Part shown: positions 6,704 to 15,868 of the stretch, piece by piece
How positions within the stretch are numbered: the stretch's first letter is position 1
How the letters are laid out: each line of letters opens with the position of its first letter
From: Christensenellaceae bacterium
GTDB lineage: Bacteria; Bacillota; Clostridia; Christensenellales; Aristaeellaceae
DNA: 64,000 nucleotides
Assembly (NCBI GenBank): GCA_020025205.1
Contig: JAHHSO010000007.1
Location: 1 to 64,000 of the forward strand
Reading direction: 5' to 3'
The notes under the pieces: model-generated
Databases searched by the model: none
What the model was told of the DNA's origin: nothing
What the model saw: the letters and a program-made list of their open reading frames with translations, nothing else
Program-made: the position numbers and the translations under genes

Positions 6704-8191
6704 ATGGCGTTTTGTGCATTTGATGACAGCGCTGCGCTGTTTGATTCTACGCCGGTAGAAAATATGTTTATTACGGAGTATATGCTGCATGCACCCGGGG
6801 ACTTCGTTAAAGTCTACCTGTATGCACTGATGCTGTGCTATCATCCGGTCAAAAGAATGTCCGTTGCCAGCATGGCCAGAGATTTGGACATGACGGAAGA
6901 TGAGGTGAACCGCGCATTCAGATACTGGGCAAGGGATGGGCTGGTTCGTCAGGTGGGAGACAATCCCGTCTGCTATAAACTCTTCAATCTCAAGCAGATT
7001 ACGCTTACGCGCGCGGAAAATCCGGGCGAGCAGCTTTATAACCGCAATTTCACCAAGGAGATTGACCGTATTCTGGGCGGACGTACACTTCTGCCGGACG
7101 ATTATCAGCTGATATTTGACTGGGTGGATCTGCTGGAACTGCCGGAAGAAGTTGTTTTAATGCTTTTGCAGATTGAAATGGAACAAAGCCGCGGCCATGT
7201 GTCTATGCGCATTGCTGATGAACACGCCAGACAGTGGGCTCAGAGCGGCGTGCGCACGGTGGAAGATGTGGAAAAGATCATCGTGCTGGGCAAGGAACGC
7301 GAAAAGCAGCTGCGCCGTCTGCTGCGCCGCCTGGGAAAGTATCACAACCCAAGCGATGATGAAAAGGCGATGTATCAGAAGTGGATTGAAGAGTGGGGGT
7401 TCACGCCGGAAGCCATTCAGGAAGCCTGCAAGGAGACGACAAAGGGTACGCCCACGATGGCCTATCTGGACGGCATCCTTTTACGTCAGCATCAGCTGGG
7501 ACGGCACGATGTCAAAGCGCTGGAAACGGGCATGCTCAAAGAACACAGCGCGCGCGATTTCGCACGCGAGGTCTACACAGGATTGGGCAGAACGGGCATC
7601 ACCCCCACACCGGACGATCTTGAAACGATCAGAGGATGGAAGGAAGCCGGCGCGGATGAGGCGCTCATCCTGCTGGCGGCTGCTGCGGCGCACAGGCGCT
7701 CGGGCGGCGGCAATATGGACGATGTCGGTACATATTTGACACGCTGGCGCGACAGGGGGTTGACAACGGCGGAAGCAGTTCGCGCGGAGTCGGCCAGGGT
7801 TCGTGCGCTCAATGCGCAGCTGCATGAAGTGTATGATGCGGCGGGAATGGAAAAGCGTCCCAATGCGGCAGACAGGGACAAGCTCTGCCGCTGGGAAGGC
7901 GAACTGGGCATGAATCAGGAAATGATTTTGCAGGCGGCGCAGTATGCACGCGGCATGAGCGATCCGATGCGCTTTATGGAGCGCATTCTGCAAAATTGGC
8001 GTGCAGCAGGCATTGCCACGCCGGAAGCTGCACGCAATGAACACGAAAATCATCTGCGCGGCGGCAATGCAGCGCCTAAAGCAGCGCCGCGTTTGCAGGA
8101 CAGCTATCTGCGCCATACGCCGGAGGAACGCCGCGAAACATACAGCGCGGCGATGGTCAATTTCTTTGATGAGGAGGATGAAGACGAATGA
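6704..8191 (+). CDS. DnaD-domain replication initiation protein with three C-terminal repeats
   Basis: This 495-residue protein resembles DnaD/DnaB of Bacillota, which remodel DNA at origins or stalled forks and help load the replicative helicase. Residues 1-100 look like the winged-helix N-terminal domain (segment MTEDEVNRAFRYWARDGLV). The remainder holds three copies of the helical DnaB_2 module, near residues 210-265, 300-360 and 385-450, each of the form position-x-W followed by a helix and a segment ending in W-x-x-x-G. One or two copies are usual. The start follows GAGGAGGG. It overlaps the helicase-loader gene by 4 bp (ATGA), so the two are translationally coupled. Confidence 0.88.
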   Translation: MAFCAFDDSAALFDSTPVENMFITEYMLHAPGDFVKVYLYALMLCYHPVKRMSVASMARDLDMTEDEVNRAFRYWARDGLVRQVGDNPVCYKLFNLKQITLTRAENPGEQLYNRNFTKEIDRILGGRTLLPDDYQLIFDWVDLLELPEEVVLMLLQIEMEQSRGHVSMRIADEHARQWAQSGVRTVEDVEKIIVLGKEREKQLRRLLRRLGKYHNPSDDEKAMYQKWIEEWGFTPEAIQEACKETTKGTPTMAYLDGILLRQHQLGRHDVKALETGMLKEHSARDFAREVYTGLGRTGITPTPDDLETIRGWKEAGADEALILLAAAAAHRRSGGGNMDDVGTYLTRWRDRGLTTAEAVRAESARVRALNAQLHEVYDAAGMEKRPNAADRDKLCRWEGELGMNQEMILQAAQYARGMSDPMRFMERILQNWRAAGIATPEAARNEHENHLRGGNAAPKAAPRLQDSYLRHTPEERRETYSAAMVNFFDEEDEDE

Positions 8192-9189
8192 TCAACCGCG
8201 AAAACGTGATGCGCGAAGCACTTTCAGATCTGGAAGCCCAGCGCGCGCGCAACATGGATGAGGAACAGCGGCGCAAAGATGAAGCCTGCGAAAAGAGTTC
8301 GGACATTGCCGAACTGCTTCAAAAGCGCCAGCAGCTCTTCTTTGGCGGAATGCGCCGGGCATTTGCTGCACCTGCTCAGGCCAGAGAAATCTCCGATTCG
8401 ATGCGCCGGGAGATGGAGGGGATCAACGCCGGGCTCAGAAAGGCACTGCGCGGATGCGGTCTTCCGGAAGATTATTTGCAGCCGGTTTACCGCTGTTCCA
8501 TTTGCAAGGATACGGGGTATGTGGGCGAACCGGTTCATGAACCCTGTATCTGCCTCAAGCGCGCCGTGCTCAACAAGCTCTATGAGAATGAAGGTTTGCA
8601 GGGGCTTGAAAATGAAAATTTCGAGATGTTCAATGAAAATCTGTTCCCGGATACGCCTTTTGAGAATATGAAAGGAAATCAGCGTGCCTTTATTCGCCGC
8701 TGCAGGAAATTCTGCGAGGATTATGCGGATTCGTTTGAAGCCAACGCGGGCAAGGGAATTTTCATGTTCGGCGCATCTGGGCTGGGCAAAACCTTTCTGA
8801 TGAACTGTGTCGCACAACGCGTGTTGGAGCGCGGGTATTCTGTTGTCGTCATTTCGGCGTACAAACTGATGGAAACCATGCGCAAATATCAGTTCAGCGG
8901 CGAAGGCGTGGAGCAGGTACAGGACATGCTGACGTGTGATCTGCTGGCTATTGATGATCTGGGCAGCGAGCCAATGTTCCGCGAGGTGACTACAAGCGCG
9001 TTGTATCATATTGTAAGTGAGCGCTGCAATGCCAATCGTTCGATGATTGTGACATCCAACTGCGATACGGAACAGCTCTATGAGAAGTATGGCGACCGAA
9101 TTGGGGCGAGGCTGACGAACCCGAGCAGGATGAGTGTGATCCAGTTTATGGGGGTCGATGTGCGCCGCTTTACAAGGCCGAATGAATAG
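8188..9189 (+). CDS. DnaC/DnaI-type helicase loader ATPase
   Basis: This 333-residue AAA+ protein probably loads the replicative helicase together with the DnaD-like protein encoded just upstream. Residues 100-122 hold a zinc-binding cluster (CSIC followed by CIC) as in clostridial loaders. The P-loop GASGLGKT lies near residues 194-201, Walker B LLAIDDLG near 250, and a sensor-1 segment ends in VTSNCD. The C-terminus carries the arginine-rich DRIGARL segment typical of DnaC. In Bacillota this gene often follows a dnaD/dnaB-like gene, as here. Confidence 0.92.
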   Translation: MINRENVMREALSDLEAQRARNMDEEQRRKDEACEKSSDIAELLQKRQQLFFGGMRRAFAAPAQAREISDSMRREMEGINAGLRKALRGCGLPEDYLQPVYRCSICKDTGYVGEPVHEPCICLKRAVLNKLYENEGLQGLENENFEMFNENLFPDTPFENMKGNQRAFIRRCRKFCEDYADSFEANAGKGIFMFGASGLGKTFLMNCVAQRVLERGYSVVVISAYKLMETMRKYQFSGEGVEQVQDMLTCDLLAIDDLGSEPMFREVTTSALYHIVSERCNANRSMIVTSNCDTEQLYEKYGDRIGARLTNPSRMSVIQFMGVDVRRFTRPNE

Positions 9190-9197
9190 AACAGCAT

Positions 9198-9232
9198 AAA
9201 AAGGCGGGGAATGCGGGTTCCCTGCCTTTTTT
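9198..9232 (+). terminator. terminator of the replication gene pair
   Basis: A 10-bp stem with one G-U pair (9202-9211 with 9218-9227) is followed by TTTTTT, 9 bases after the stop codon. Confidence 0.8.
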
Positions 9233-9261
9233 GAATGAAAACCGGACATTTCAAAGCAGAT

Positions 9262-9293
9262 AAAAAGGCTGAGGACGAAACCTCAGCCTTTTT
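9262..9293. terminator. bidirectional terminator
   Basis: A perfect 13-bp stem (9262-9274 with 9281-9293) carries A-tract and T-tract ends and a 6-nt loop. It mainly terminates the minus-strand penicillin-binding protein gene, which stops at 9308. Confidence 0.85.
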
Positions 9294-9307
9294 GAATCAA
9301 CATTGTT

Positions 9308-12112
9308 TTACAGGAGACCTGCCGCCTGCAGCTGACTGCGCAGATTGGCTGTTGCACCCTGAAGCGAGTTATAGTCAATCGGGGAGATGGAAAGCAGCGT
9401 CTGAACAGCGCTGATGGCTGTGTTGATCTGGCGGCGCATTTCGTTGGAGACATTAGGCGATGTGCCCACCAGCTGATACGCCTGAAGCGTCAGATTGTAT
9501 GCGTCATCGACAATCGTTTCCAACTCGGACGGGGGCTGTGCTGCGGTATAGGCATCGTGAATCGGGCAGGCATGCTGGTCAATATCGGATTGACTCTTGA
9601 GCGTAGCGAACTGCCCCAGATATTCGCGGATGGTATCACCATAACTGTCGATAGCGTCATAAAGCGGATGGCCGCGCGGAATCAGCACAATGCCGCGATC
9701 TTCAACGACCTGCGCCGGACAGTATTCCGTAGCGAGCAGGCCGGATTCCGTGCAGATGCTGACGGTTTTATGCATGCTGCAATAGGACGTTGGGACGCTG
9801 TTCTGATCCCAATAGTCGGTAATGGTCTTGTAGCCGTTGAGATCGTGATAACAGGCATCTGTGGCGAGCTGCCCGCTGACGCCGCATGTGGTTGCGCGCA
9901 CAAGACCGTAATCCGATGGCGCGCCGTCAATGATCTCGCGGGAATCCAAGCCCTTGGCACGGTGGATCTTTTCCATGAAAGACTGCCAGAGCGGCGCGGC
10001 TGCATTGCCGCCCGTTGCTTTGGAGGTCAGGGCCTTGTAGTTGTCGTGGCCAACCCAGACAGAGGCAGAGTACCAGCCGGTCATGCCGGCGAAAAATACG
10101 CCCTTGCTGTCGGAGTTGGTGCCGGTTTTTCCGGCAACCACCTGAGAAGCAATTTTAGCTTTGGAACCGGTACCGTTCTGAATGGCATCCTTGAGCATGT
10201 CCACAACGAGGTAAGCCGTGGAGGGCTTGAAAACCTGATGACGTTCCTGCTGCTGATGCATGTCCACAACGACGTTTCCGTTGCCGTCAAGGATGCGCGA
10301 GAAGGAGAGCGGCTGCTGGTAAACACCTTTATTTGCGATGGTGCCGAATGCGACAGCCATTTGCACGGGCGTAATACCGGAAGAACCGAGTGCCAGCCCG
10401 AAGGGATCGGCATTGATGTTCTTATCTTCAATGCCCATCAGATGCAGGTATTCAACTGCGCGTGAAACGCCTACATAGGTCATCAAAACCTGCGCAGTGG
10501 CAGTATTGGAAGAACTGCGCAGGGCATTTCTCAGAGACTGAGGTCCCTTGTATTTGCCGCCGCCGTAGTTGTGAGGCCAGGAGTCCCTGCCGCTGCCATC
10601 CTTCCAGCCCCTGATGGGGACAGGCATGTTGTAGGCGATGGAAGCGGGGGAAGCGCCCAGGTCAATAGCCGGCGCATAGACGGTAAGAGGCTTAATGGAC
10701 GAGCCAACCGGCATATTCATATCACAGGCGCGGTTGAGCGTTTTGCGGGTTGTCGGCTTATAGCGCCCGCCGACAATGGCTTTGAGTTCGCCGGAGCGAT
10801 AGTCAAACACGCAAGCAGCAGCCTGAGGCTGTTCAATTTCGGTATATGTGCCGTCCGCATTGCGGGCTTGATACACCTTGTCGGACGGATCGCGCAGACG
10901 GGGATATTTGTCCCAGGTGGCCAGCGTATCTTCCACAATCTGCTGAATTTCCGTATCCAGACAGAGGTAGACGCTGTATCCGCCGGTGCGCAGCTTGTTT
11001 TCCATCGCATAGCGGTTGGCAGAGGTGTTCTCAAGGCCGTTGATGTGCAGGAATGTGTCCACCACATCGCTGATGGCGTATTCGACATAGTGCGGATAGG
11101 CGTACATATCTGTCGAAGCAGGCGATTTTTCCAATACATGGGCAGTGGAACGGTCAAGCGCCGCCTGATATTCCTGAGCGGAAATCAGACCGTTTTCACG
11201 CATGGCACGCAGCACATAGTCGGTGCGGTTGTTGGTGATGTCCGGGGTTTTGCTGCCCTCGGTATTGCGGGTGTAGAAATTGGCGCGGGGATTGTAGTAG
11301 TTCGGGCTTCTGGTCATGCCGGCCAGCATGGCGCATTCGCGCAGGGTTAAATCCTGCAAATCCTTGCCAAAGTAGCCGTAAGCCGCCACGCGCACGCCGT
11401 AATAGCTGCCGCCCAGAAAGATGGTGTTGAGGTAGCTTTCCAGAATTTGATCCTTGGTGTATCGCGTTTCCAGTTCCATGGCGAGGTAAGCTTCCTGCAA
11501 TTTGCGCTTATAGCTTTGTTCGCTGGACAGAACGGTCTGTTTAATCAGCTGCTGAGTGATGGTTGAGCCGCCCTGCGTAGAGCCGGTGGTGAAGTTTGAA
11601 ACCAGCGCACCGATGATGCGCTTGACATCCACGCCGTTATGCTCATAAAAGCGGGCATCTTCAACGGCAATGAAGGCTTTTTGCAGCATTTCGGGGATTT
11701 CGTCAATGGAGACCATGATACGGTCTTCGGTGCCCTTATAGTCTGTGATGAGATTGCCTTGAGCGTCATAGATGAAGGAAGTCTTATCCTGAGCGTTGAG
11801 GGCTGCCAAATCCAGCGTAGGCGCTGTATCGACAAACGCTTTGGCAATGCCGACGACAGCACCTAAAAGAGCCAGAATGGCGCACAGGAAAAGGATTACT
11901 GTCAGCCGGATGGTGGAGGTTGTCACGCTGAGAATGAAGTTGGGCACCTTTGTCCGGGGTTTAAAAATGGAGCGGGTCTTTTTTTCTGCCGGCCGGGAGA
12001 CTGTAGGCTCCGGCATCCGGCGCATATCCATGCGTGTTTTATCCAAATCACTGCCGCTGCCGACAGGGGGGAGCGGCGCGTTTTTCTTTTGTTTTTTGTC
12101 GCGTTTGGGCAT
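9308..12112 (-). CDS. class A penicillin-binding protein (PBP1A type)
   Basis: This bifunctional peptidoglycan glycosyltransferase and transpeptidase has 934 residues. A basic N-terminal tail precedes one membrane anchor near residues 66-92. The glycosyltransferase domain follows, with EDARFYEHNGVD and QGGSTITQQ. The transpeptidase domain has catalytic SSIKPL (near 470), SSN (near 530) and KTGT (near 660). The C-terminal 200 residues hold paired Cys motifs (TTCGxSGxLATxxC and CTESGLLATEYC) and a helical tail common in clostridial PBP1A. The frame is open far upstream, but the ATG at 12112 has AAGGAGG at ideal distance and a charged start typical of the family. Confidence 0.93.
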   Translation of the reverse strand: MPKRDKKQKKNAPLPPVGSGSDLDKTRMDMRRMPEPTVSRPAEKKTRSIFKPRTKVPNFILSVTTSTIRLTVILFLCAILALLGAVVGIAKAFVDTAPTLDLAALNAQDKTSFIYDAQGNLITDYKGTEDRIMVSIDEIPEMLQKAFIAVEDARFYEHNGVDVKRIIGALVSNFTTGSTQGGSTITQQLIKQTVLSSEQSYKRKLQEAYLAMELETRYTKDQILESYLNTIFLGGSYYGVRVAAYGYFGKDLQDLTLRECAMLAGMTRSPNYYNPRANFYTRNTEGSKTPDITNNRTDYVLRAMRENGLISAQEYQAALDRSTAHVLEKSPASTDMYAYPHYVEYAISDVVDTFLHINGLENTSANRYAMENKLRTGGYSVYLCLDTEIQQIVEDTLATWDKYPRLRDPSDKVYQARNADGTYTEIEQPQAAACVFDYRSGELKAIVGGRYKPTTRKTLNRACDMNMPVGSSIKPLTVYAPAIDLGASPASIAYNMPVPIRGWKDGSGRDSWPHNYGGGKYKGPQSLRNALRSSSNTATAQVLMTYVGVSRAVEYLHLMGIEDKNINADPFGLALGSSGITPVQMAVAFGTIANKGVYQQPLSFSRILDGNGNVVVDMHQQQERHQVFKPSTAYLVVDMLKDAIQNGTGSKAKIASQVVAGKTGTNSDSKGVFFAGMTGWYSASVWVGHDNYKALTSKATGGNAAAPLWQSFMEKIHRAKGLDSREIIDGAPSDYGLVRATTCGVSGQLATDACYHDLNGYKTITDYWDQNSVPTSYCSMHKTVSICTESGLLATEYCPAQVVEDRGIVLIPRGHPLYDAIDSYGDTIREYLGQFATLKSQSDIDQHACPIHDAYTAAQPPSELETIVDDAYNLTLQAYQLVGTSPNVSNEMRRQINTAISAVQTLLSISPIDYNSLQGATANLRSQLQAAGLL

Positions 12113-12143
12113 GAGAATCCTCCTTGCGCAAGAGTTTGTGCTT

Positions 12144-12152
12144 ATTATACCA
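12144..12152 (-). promoter_or_regulatory. extended -10 promoter of the PBP gene
   Basis: On the minus strand TGG directly precedes TATAAT (12152-12144), 30 bp before the start codon. No convincing -35 is seen, which fits an extended -10 promoter. Confidence 0.5.
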
Positions 12153-12269
12153 CATCTTGACGCTAAACGCATCACAAAAGCAAAACTTGGCAGGCTTTGA
12201 AATACAGCGGAATGGCAAAAAAGTTTTACGAGAAGGAGAAAATGTGAGCAAAGAGAGGGAGGAAAAGAG

Positions 12270-12944
12270 ATGGAAGAGAAGCTCAGGTATTTTTCTGCCC
12301 GGGTAAGAAGACAAAGGCTGATGCGCAGAATCGTCCTGATTTTTCTTTTGTTTGCAGTGGTTCTTCTGCTGGTGGACAGAAATTTTAAGCCGCTTGTGTT
12401 TTCGCTTGCAGAAGCACGATCGGCAGCACTGGCAACGGAAGCGCTCAACGGAGCAATTACGGAAGCACTTGGAGATGACGTGGAATACGATGACCTGATG
12501 AATGTCAAGATGGATGAAAAAGGGCAGGTTGCACTCCTGTCGGCCAATACGATGCGGATGAATAAACTGGCGGACAGTGTTCGCGATGCAGCCATGCGCA
12601 GGCTCGATCAGATGAGCGGCGAGCAGGTTCGGGTACCGATGGGCGCGGCCCTTGGACTGACGCTTTTTGCAGGCAGCGGTCCGGGCATTCCCGTATCTAT
12701 TGTGCCGGTCGGTTCTGTGACGGCCAACTTTGAGACGGAGTTTGAAGCTTGCGGCATCAATCAGACGCGCCACAAGGTCTATTTGCAGCTGTCTGGAAAA
12801 ATCAGAATTGTCATCCCAACAGGTGCTAAAACATCGGAAGTCAGCGTTGATGTGCTGGTGGCAGAGTCCATTATCGTAGGCGGTGTGCCGGAAGGCTTTG
12901 TTGGCTACAAACTGTCGGAAGAAGAAATGAACCTTGTACCGTAG
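12270..12944 (+). CDS. yunB: sporulation protein YunB
   Basis: This 224-residue protein has an N-terminal membrane anchor near residues 20-40 and a conserved extracytoplasmic body (LFAGSGPGIPVSIVPVGSV and a C-terminal segment ending in VPEGFVGYK) that match YunB. In Bacillus subtilis yunB is a mother-cell sporulation gene, and its product may act at the forespore membrane; the molecular role is unknown. It lies between the divergent PBP gene and spo0A and ends before a strong terminator. A sigma-E promoter could not be placed with confidence. Confidence 0.88.
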   Translation: MEEKLRYFSARVRRQRLMRRIVLIFLLFAVVLLLVDRNFKPLVFSLAEARSAALATEALNGAITEALGDDVEYDDLMNVKMDEKGQVALLSANTMRMNKLADSVRDAAMRRLDQMSGEQVRVPMGAALGLTLFAGSGPGIPVSIVPVGSVTANFETEFEACGINQTRHKVYLQLSGKIRIVIPTGAKTSEVSVDVLVAESIIVGGVPEGFVGYKLSEEEMNLVP

Positions 12945-12974
12945 AATGTGGGATTAAAGAAAGGCCGCAGAATG

Positions 12975-13012
12975 AAAAGGGGGAAGCGCTCGGCAGCGGC
13001 GCTTCCCCTTTT
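12975..13012 (+). terminator. terminator after yunB
   Basis: A stem of about 13 bp (12975-12989 with 12999-13012, one extra G) ends in TTTT. The following 13013-13294 holds two tiny ribosome-site-preceded frames, 13031..13083 (GTG start) and a 22-codon frame near 13103, neither convincing as a gene. Nothing else is recognised there. Confidence 0.8.
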
Positions 13013-13294
13013 AGCACAAAAGAAAGGAGACGGCGTGAAAATGCCGCATTTTCCTCATATAGTTTCTTTGCTGATTCAGCGGTGAACAGGAGCGGCAAGC
13101 AAATGAAAAAGGGGGCATACGTTGTGACAGAAAAATTCCATGTGCCAGACAGAATGGAACATAGAGAGTAATTTGTCCATATATTCGGATTTTGTGATGC
13201 AAAGTGTCTGCGTTTTTTGACGATTTCGATTCTAAAGCATGATTTCACACATATAAATGAAAAGTAAGACGATGAAAAACGCCAAAATTAGCCT

Positions 13295-13323
13295 TTTCAT
13301 TTTCCCAAATATGTGATAAAATG
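13295..13323 (+). promoter_or_regulatory. possible promoter of spo0A
   Basis: TTTTCA (13295-13300) and TAAAAT (13318-13323) are separated by 17 bp, about 65 bp before the start codon. A sigma-H promoter or clear 0A boxes, usual near spo0A, were not found. Confidence 0.4.
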
Positions 13324-13388
13324 TTCACAAAACACAGGATAGATCATGCCAATATGGGACTATTTAATAATGTGCAGGAGGCGGTAAC

Positions 13389-14183
13389 GTGGAAGAGGTC
13401 AGGGTCGTTGTGGCAGATGACAATGTTCAGCTGCGGGATATGGTGTGCGAGTACCTGGATGAACAAAGCGGTATTGCAGTGGTCGGCGCGGCAGAGAATG
13501 GCGTAGAGGCACTGAAGATGGTGGAGGAAAAGGAGCCGGATGTGCTGGTATGTGATATGATCATGCCGCAGATGGACGGCTATGGTGTTCTGGAAAGGCT
13601 TCAAGCCATGAAACTTTCCAAACGCCCCGGAGTGATTGCACTGACTGCACTTGGCCGGGATGACTTCATCTCAAGGGCGATCAACTTGGGCGTTAATTAT
13701 TATATGGTCAAGCCATTTGACTTCATGATGCTTGCTCAGCGCGTTTATGAGGCGGCGGGGGAAAGTCTGCGGGCGGAAGCGGTTGGCGTGAGAATGATAC
13801 AGGAAACAACCGCAAAGACGGGCACGGAAAGTTTGGAAGAGCGGATTGCCAACTTGTTTTTGACGGTGGGTATTCCGGCTCATATCAAAGGATATCAGTT
13901 TCTGCGCGAAGCTGTACAAATGGTCATTGAAAATCCGGAGCTGATGGGGCGAATTACAAAGGAGCTGTATCCGGGAATTGCACACCGGTTTGGCACAACA
14001 GCCAGCAAGGTGGAACGTGCCATTCGCCATGCCATTGAGGTGGCGTGGAACAGAGGCCGCATCGAAGCACTGGACGAGGCATTCGGAAGGAATGTCTGCT
14101 CTTTGGAAGATAAGCCGACAAACGGCGAATTTATTGCGCTTGTCGCGGATCGGCTGAGCATAGAAAAGCGCTCGGCATCCTGA
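13389..14183 (+). CDS. spo0A: stage 0 sporulation protein A, master response regulator
   Basis: This 264-residue regulator, when phosphorylated, starts sporulation by binding 0A boxes. The receiver domain (1-120) has the acidic pair D10-D11, phosphoacceptor D56 in VCDMIMPQMDG, and the Lys in MVKPFD near 106. The C-terminal domain (about 150-264) contains the diagnostic helix segment TTASKVERAIRHAIEVAW. The GTG start follows CAGGAGG. It stands alone between terminators. spoIVB, its usual upstream neighbour, is absent, and yunB occupies that place. Phosphate input could be drained by the Spo0E-like protein encoded at 24877-25083. Confidence 0.97.
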   Translation: MEEVRVVVADDNVQLRDMVCEYLDEQSGIAVVGAAENGVEALKMVEEKEPDVLVCDMIMPQMDGYGVLERLQAMKLSKRPGVIALTALGRDDFISRAINLGVNYYMVKPFDFMMLAQRVYEAAGESLRAEAVGVRMIQETTAKTGTESLEERIANLFLTVGIPAHIKGYQFLREAVQMVIENPELMGRITKELYPGIAHRFGTTASKVERAIRHAIEVAWNRGRIEALDEAFGRNVCSLEDKPTNGEFIALVADRLSIEKRSAS

Positions 14184-14223
14184 AAAAATTGAAAATGCCG
14201 CATAGCATGCGGAAAAATATGAG

Positions 14224-14259
14224 GCAGCATTTAAGAAAATTAAATGCTGCTGATTTTTT
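14224..14259 (+). terminator. terminator of spo0A
   Basis: A perfect 11-bp stem (14224-14234 with 14240-14250) is followed by TGATTTTTT, 40 bases after the stop codon. Confidence 0.85.
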
Positions 14260-14372
14260 ATGGAGGCCGCGGACACAATACAGGTCACCGGTTCTGCCAT
14301 CGGCGGATAAACAGAATATGAAACGTTTAAAAAAGGAGAAACAGAAAAAATAGAACTTTTTTGCACGAAAGA

Positions 14373-14381
14373 TGATATAAT
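14373..14381 (+). promoter_or_regulatory. extended -10 promoter of the ArsC-like gene
   Basis: TGA directly precedes TATAAT (14376-14381), 52 bp before the start codon. No clear -35 is present. Confidence 0.45.
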
Positions 14382-14432
14382 TTGAGGCGCTTGCTTATTG
14401 CTTGACGGTTAGAAGGAAAGGAAGGATAAAAT

Positions 14433-14789
14433 ATGACTTTTCTGTGTTATGAACGCTGTTCTACGTGCAAAAAGGCGAAAGCTTTTCTGGAAGCGGCAGG
14501 GGTGGCGTTTGATGTGCGGGACATCAAGAACGAGCATCCCGATCAGCAGGAACTTGAGATCCTGTGGAAAAAAAGTGGTTTGCCGCTCAGACGGTTTTTC
14601 AACACCAGCGGACAGCTGTACAGGGAACAAAACCTCAAGGAGCGTTTGCCCCAAATGACGCAGGAAGAACAATTGAAACTGCTCGCTTCGGATGGCATGC
14701 TGGTCAAGCGTCCTATGCTCATCGGGGAAGATTTTGTTCTGGTGGGCTTTAAGGAAGACGAGTGGAAGAAGAAGCTGGAAATGCAATAA
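14433..14789 (+). CDS. ArsC/Spx-family thioredoxin-fold protein
   Basis: This 118-residue protein has the N-terminal CSTCKKA motif (Cys at residues 10 and 13) of the arsenate reductase/Spx superfamily and the conserved Arg-Pro segment (VKRPML, near 88-93). Length and sequence fit the YffB/Spx-like group, whose members act as redox regulators or glutathione-independent reductases. It lacks the neighbours expected for arsenic resistance (no arsB, acr3 or arsR nearby). A true Spx role in binding RNA polymerase cannot be decided from sequence alone. It is monocistronic with an AAGGAAGG ribosome site. Confidence 0.85.
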   Translation: MTFLCYERCSTCKKAKAFLEAAGVAFDVRDIKNEHPDQQELEILWKKSGLPLRRFFNTSGQLYREQNLKERLPQMTQEEQLKLLASDGMLVKRPMLIGEDFVLVGFKEDEWKKKLEMQ

Positions 14790-14795
14790 AAAATG

Positions 14796-14829
14796 CCGCT
14801 GTCAGCCGCGAAGCTGTCAGCGGTTTTTT
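14796..14829 (+). terminator. terminator of the ArsC-like gene
   Basis: An 11-bp stem with a G-U pair (14796-14806 with 14813-14823) is followed by six T. It lies between convergent genes. Confidence 0.8.
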
Positions 14830-14867
14830 GATTGAAATGTTGTTTGCAAAGGCAACAAAAAGATGAA

Positions 14868-15842
14868 TTAGTTTTCGAAGCGGAACTGCTGCCCCATAAC
14901 CAGAGGGAAGATGCGAAGCTCCGAAGCGTCCAGATTTTCTTTGTGCATGTCGATTGCGGTGATTTGGCTGTTTTCGTAGGTGGTGTAATAGTAAATGCCG
15001 CGTGTGGTATTGCAGCAGGAGGAGTAGAGCGTATACTCGTAACGGTCCCCCTGAACATGGGAAATGCCGCGCTGCTGATAAACAGAACCGAGCACATGGA
15101 AAAACTGGCTTACATTGGAAGATTCAGTTTTGCCGCAGCGGGAGTTATGCAGCGTGAAGGCTGCCTTTACAAAACGAGACATTGAAGAAGGATCACCCGG
15201 CAGACCCATGGAGCCCATGCCCAAACAATAGGTCTTCAGGTCAAGCTGGTCGGAAAAATGATTTTCAGGCGCTTCAGGCGACAAACTCATATAATTGTTG
15301 AGCACGCTCAGATGAACAGGGAACGGGGGATTGTTGGTCATGACCCCAACCGGGTTTTCATAGACGTGAAGGCCATCTTTCATACATTCTACCACGATGG
15401 AGGATTCACTGTCTGCGATCATCCAGTGCAGCGGAGCAACCGGCATTTCAGGAGAAAAGGCGAGGTCGATCAGCTGAATGCGTTCGATCAGCTTGCGTGC
15501 CTGGTCAACTGTTTGACACTGTCCCAGAATCCAGGGGATAAATTCAAACGGCGTTATGTTGTCGCGCTGGGGATCTTCTTCTTTGAATGCAGCATTTCCA
15601 GGAAAATTCAGCCCGGCCATGCTCAGCCCGCGCTCGTTGGTTGCTTCAAAATAAAGAGGATAGTGATTGGCGTTGGCGGCCATGCCGATGAGCGCATAAT
15701 GCGTTTTCATTTCGGGCATGCGGCGGAAGACGAATGGATAGTTTCTGGGGGTCACGATGACAGATTCCCCATAGGAACAATCCAGATCGAGATTGCGCCC
15801 AAAGTAATGGTCGATAGATTTGAGACTGATTGCCGTACACAT
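14868..15842 (-). CDS. choloylglycine hydrolase (bile salt hydrolase type)
   Basis: This 324-residue N-terminal-nucleophile hydrolase cleaves the amide bond of conjugated bile salts or penicillin V. The protein starts MCTAI, so removal of Met exposes the catalytic Cys2. Arg in FGRNLDLD (near 16), the AGLNFPGNA segment, the TNNPPF motif holding the catalytic Asn and a late Arg are also present. The C-terminal RGIYYYTTYENSQITAIDM segment closely resembles clostridial bile salt hydrolases. The upstream in-frame extension was rejected because Cys2 must be N-terminal and AAGGAGG precedes this ATG. The absence of a signal peptide implies a cytoplasmic enzyme. It is monocistronic. Confidence 0.92.
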   Translation of the reverse strand: MCTAISLKSIDHYFGRNLDLDCSYGESVIVTPRNYPFVFRRMPEMKTHYALIGMAANANHYPLYFEATNERGLSMAGLNFPGNAAFKEEDPQRDNITPFEFIPWILGQCQTVDQARKLIERIQLIDLAFSPEMPVAPLHWMIADSESSIVVECMKDGLHVYENPVGVMTNNPPFPVHLSVLNNYMSLSPEAPENHFSDQLDLKTYCLGMGSMGLPGDPSSMSRFVKAAFTLHNSRCGKTESSNVSQFFHVLGSVYQQRGISHVQGDRYEYTLYSSCCNTTRGIYYYTTYENSQITAIDMHKENLDASELRIFPLVMGQQFRFEN

Positions 15843-15868
15843 GGCGATGTCCTCCTTCTTATGGTGGG

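Noticed and set aside
9557..10465. Plus-strand frame of 302 codons inside the PBP gene
   Set aside because: The PBP frame carries all catalytic motifs, and this one lacks a start site and any family pattern.
13013..13294. Two short frames with Shine-Dalgarno-like sequences (17 and 22 codons)
   Set aside because: They are too short and without any family resemblance; the region is probably just leader and spacer sequence.
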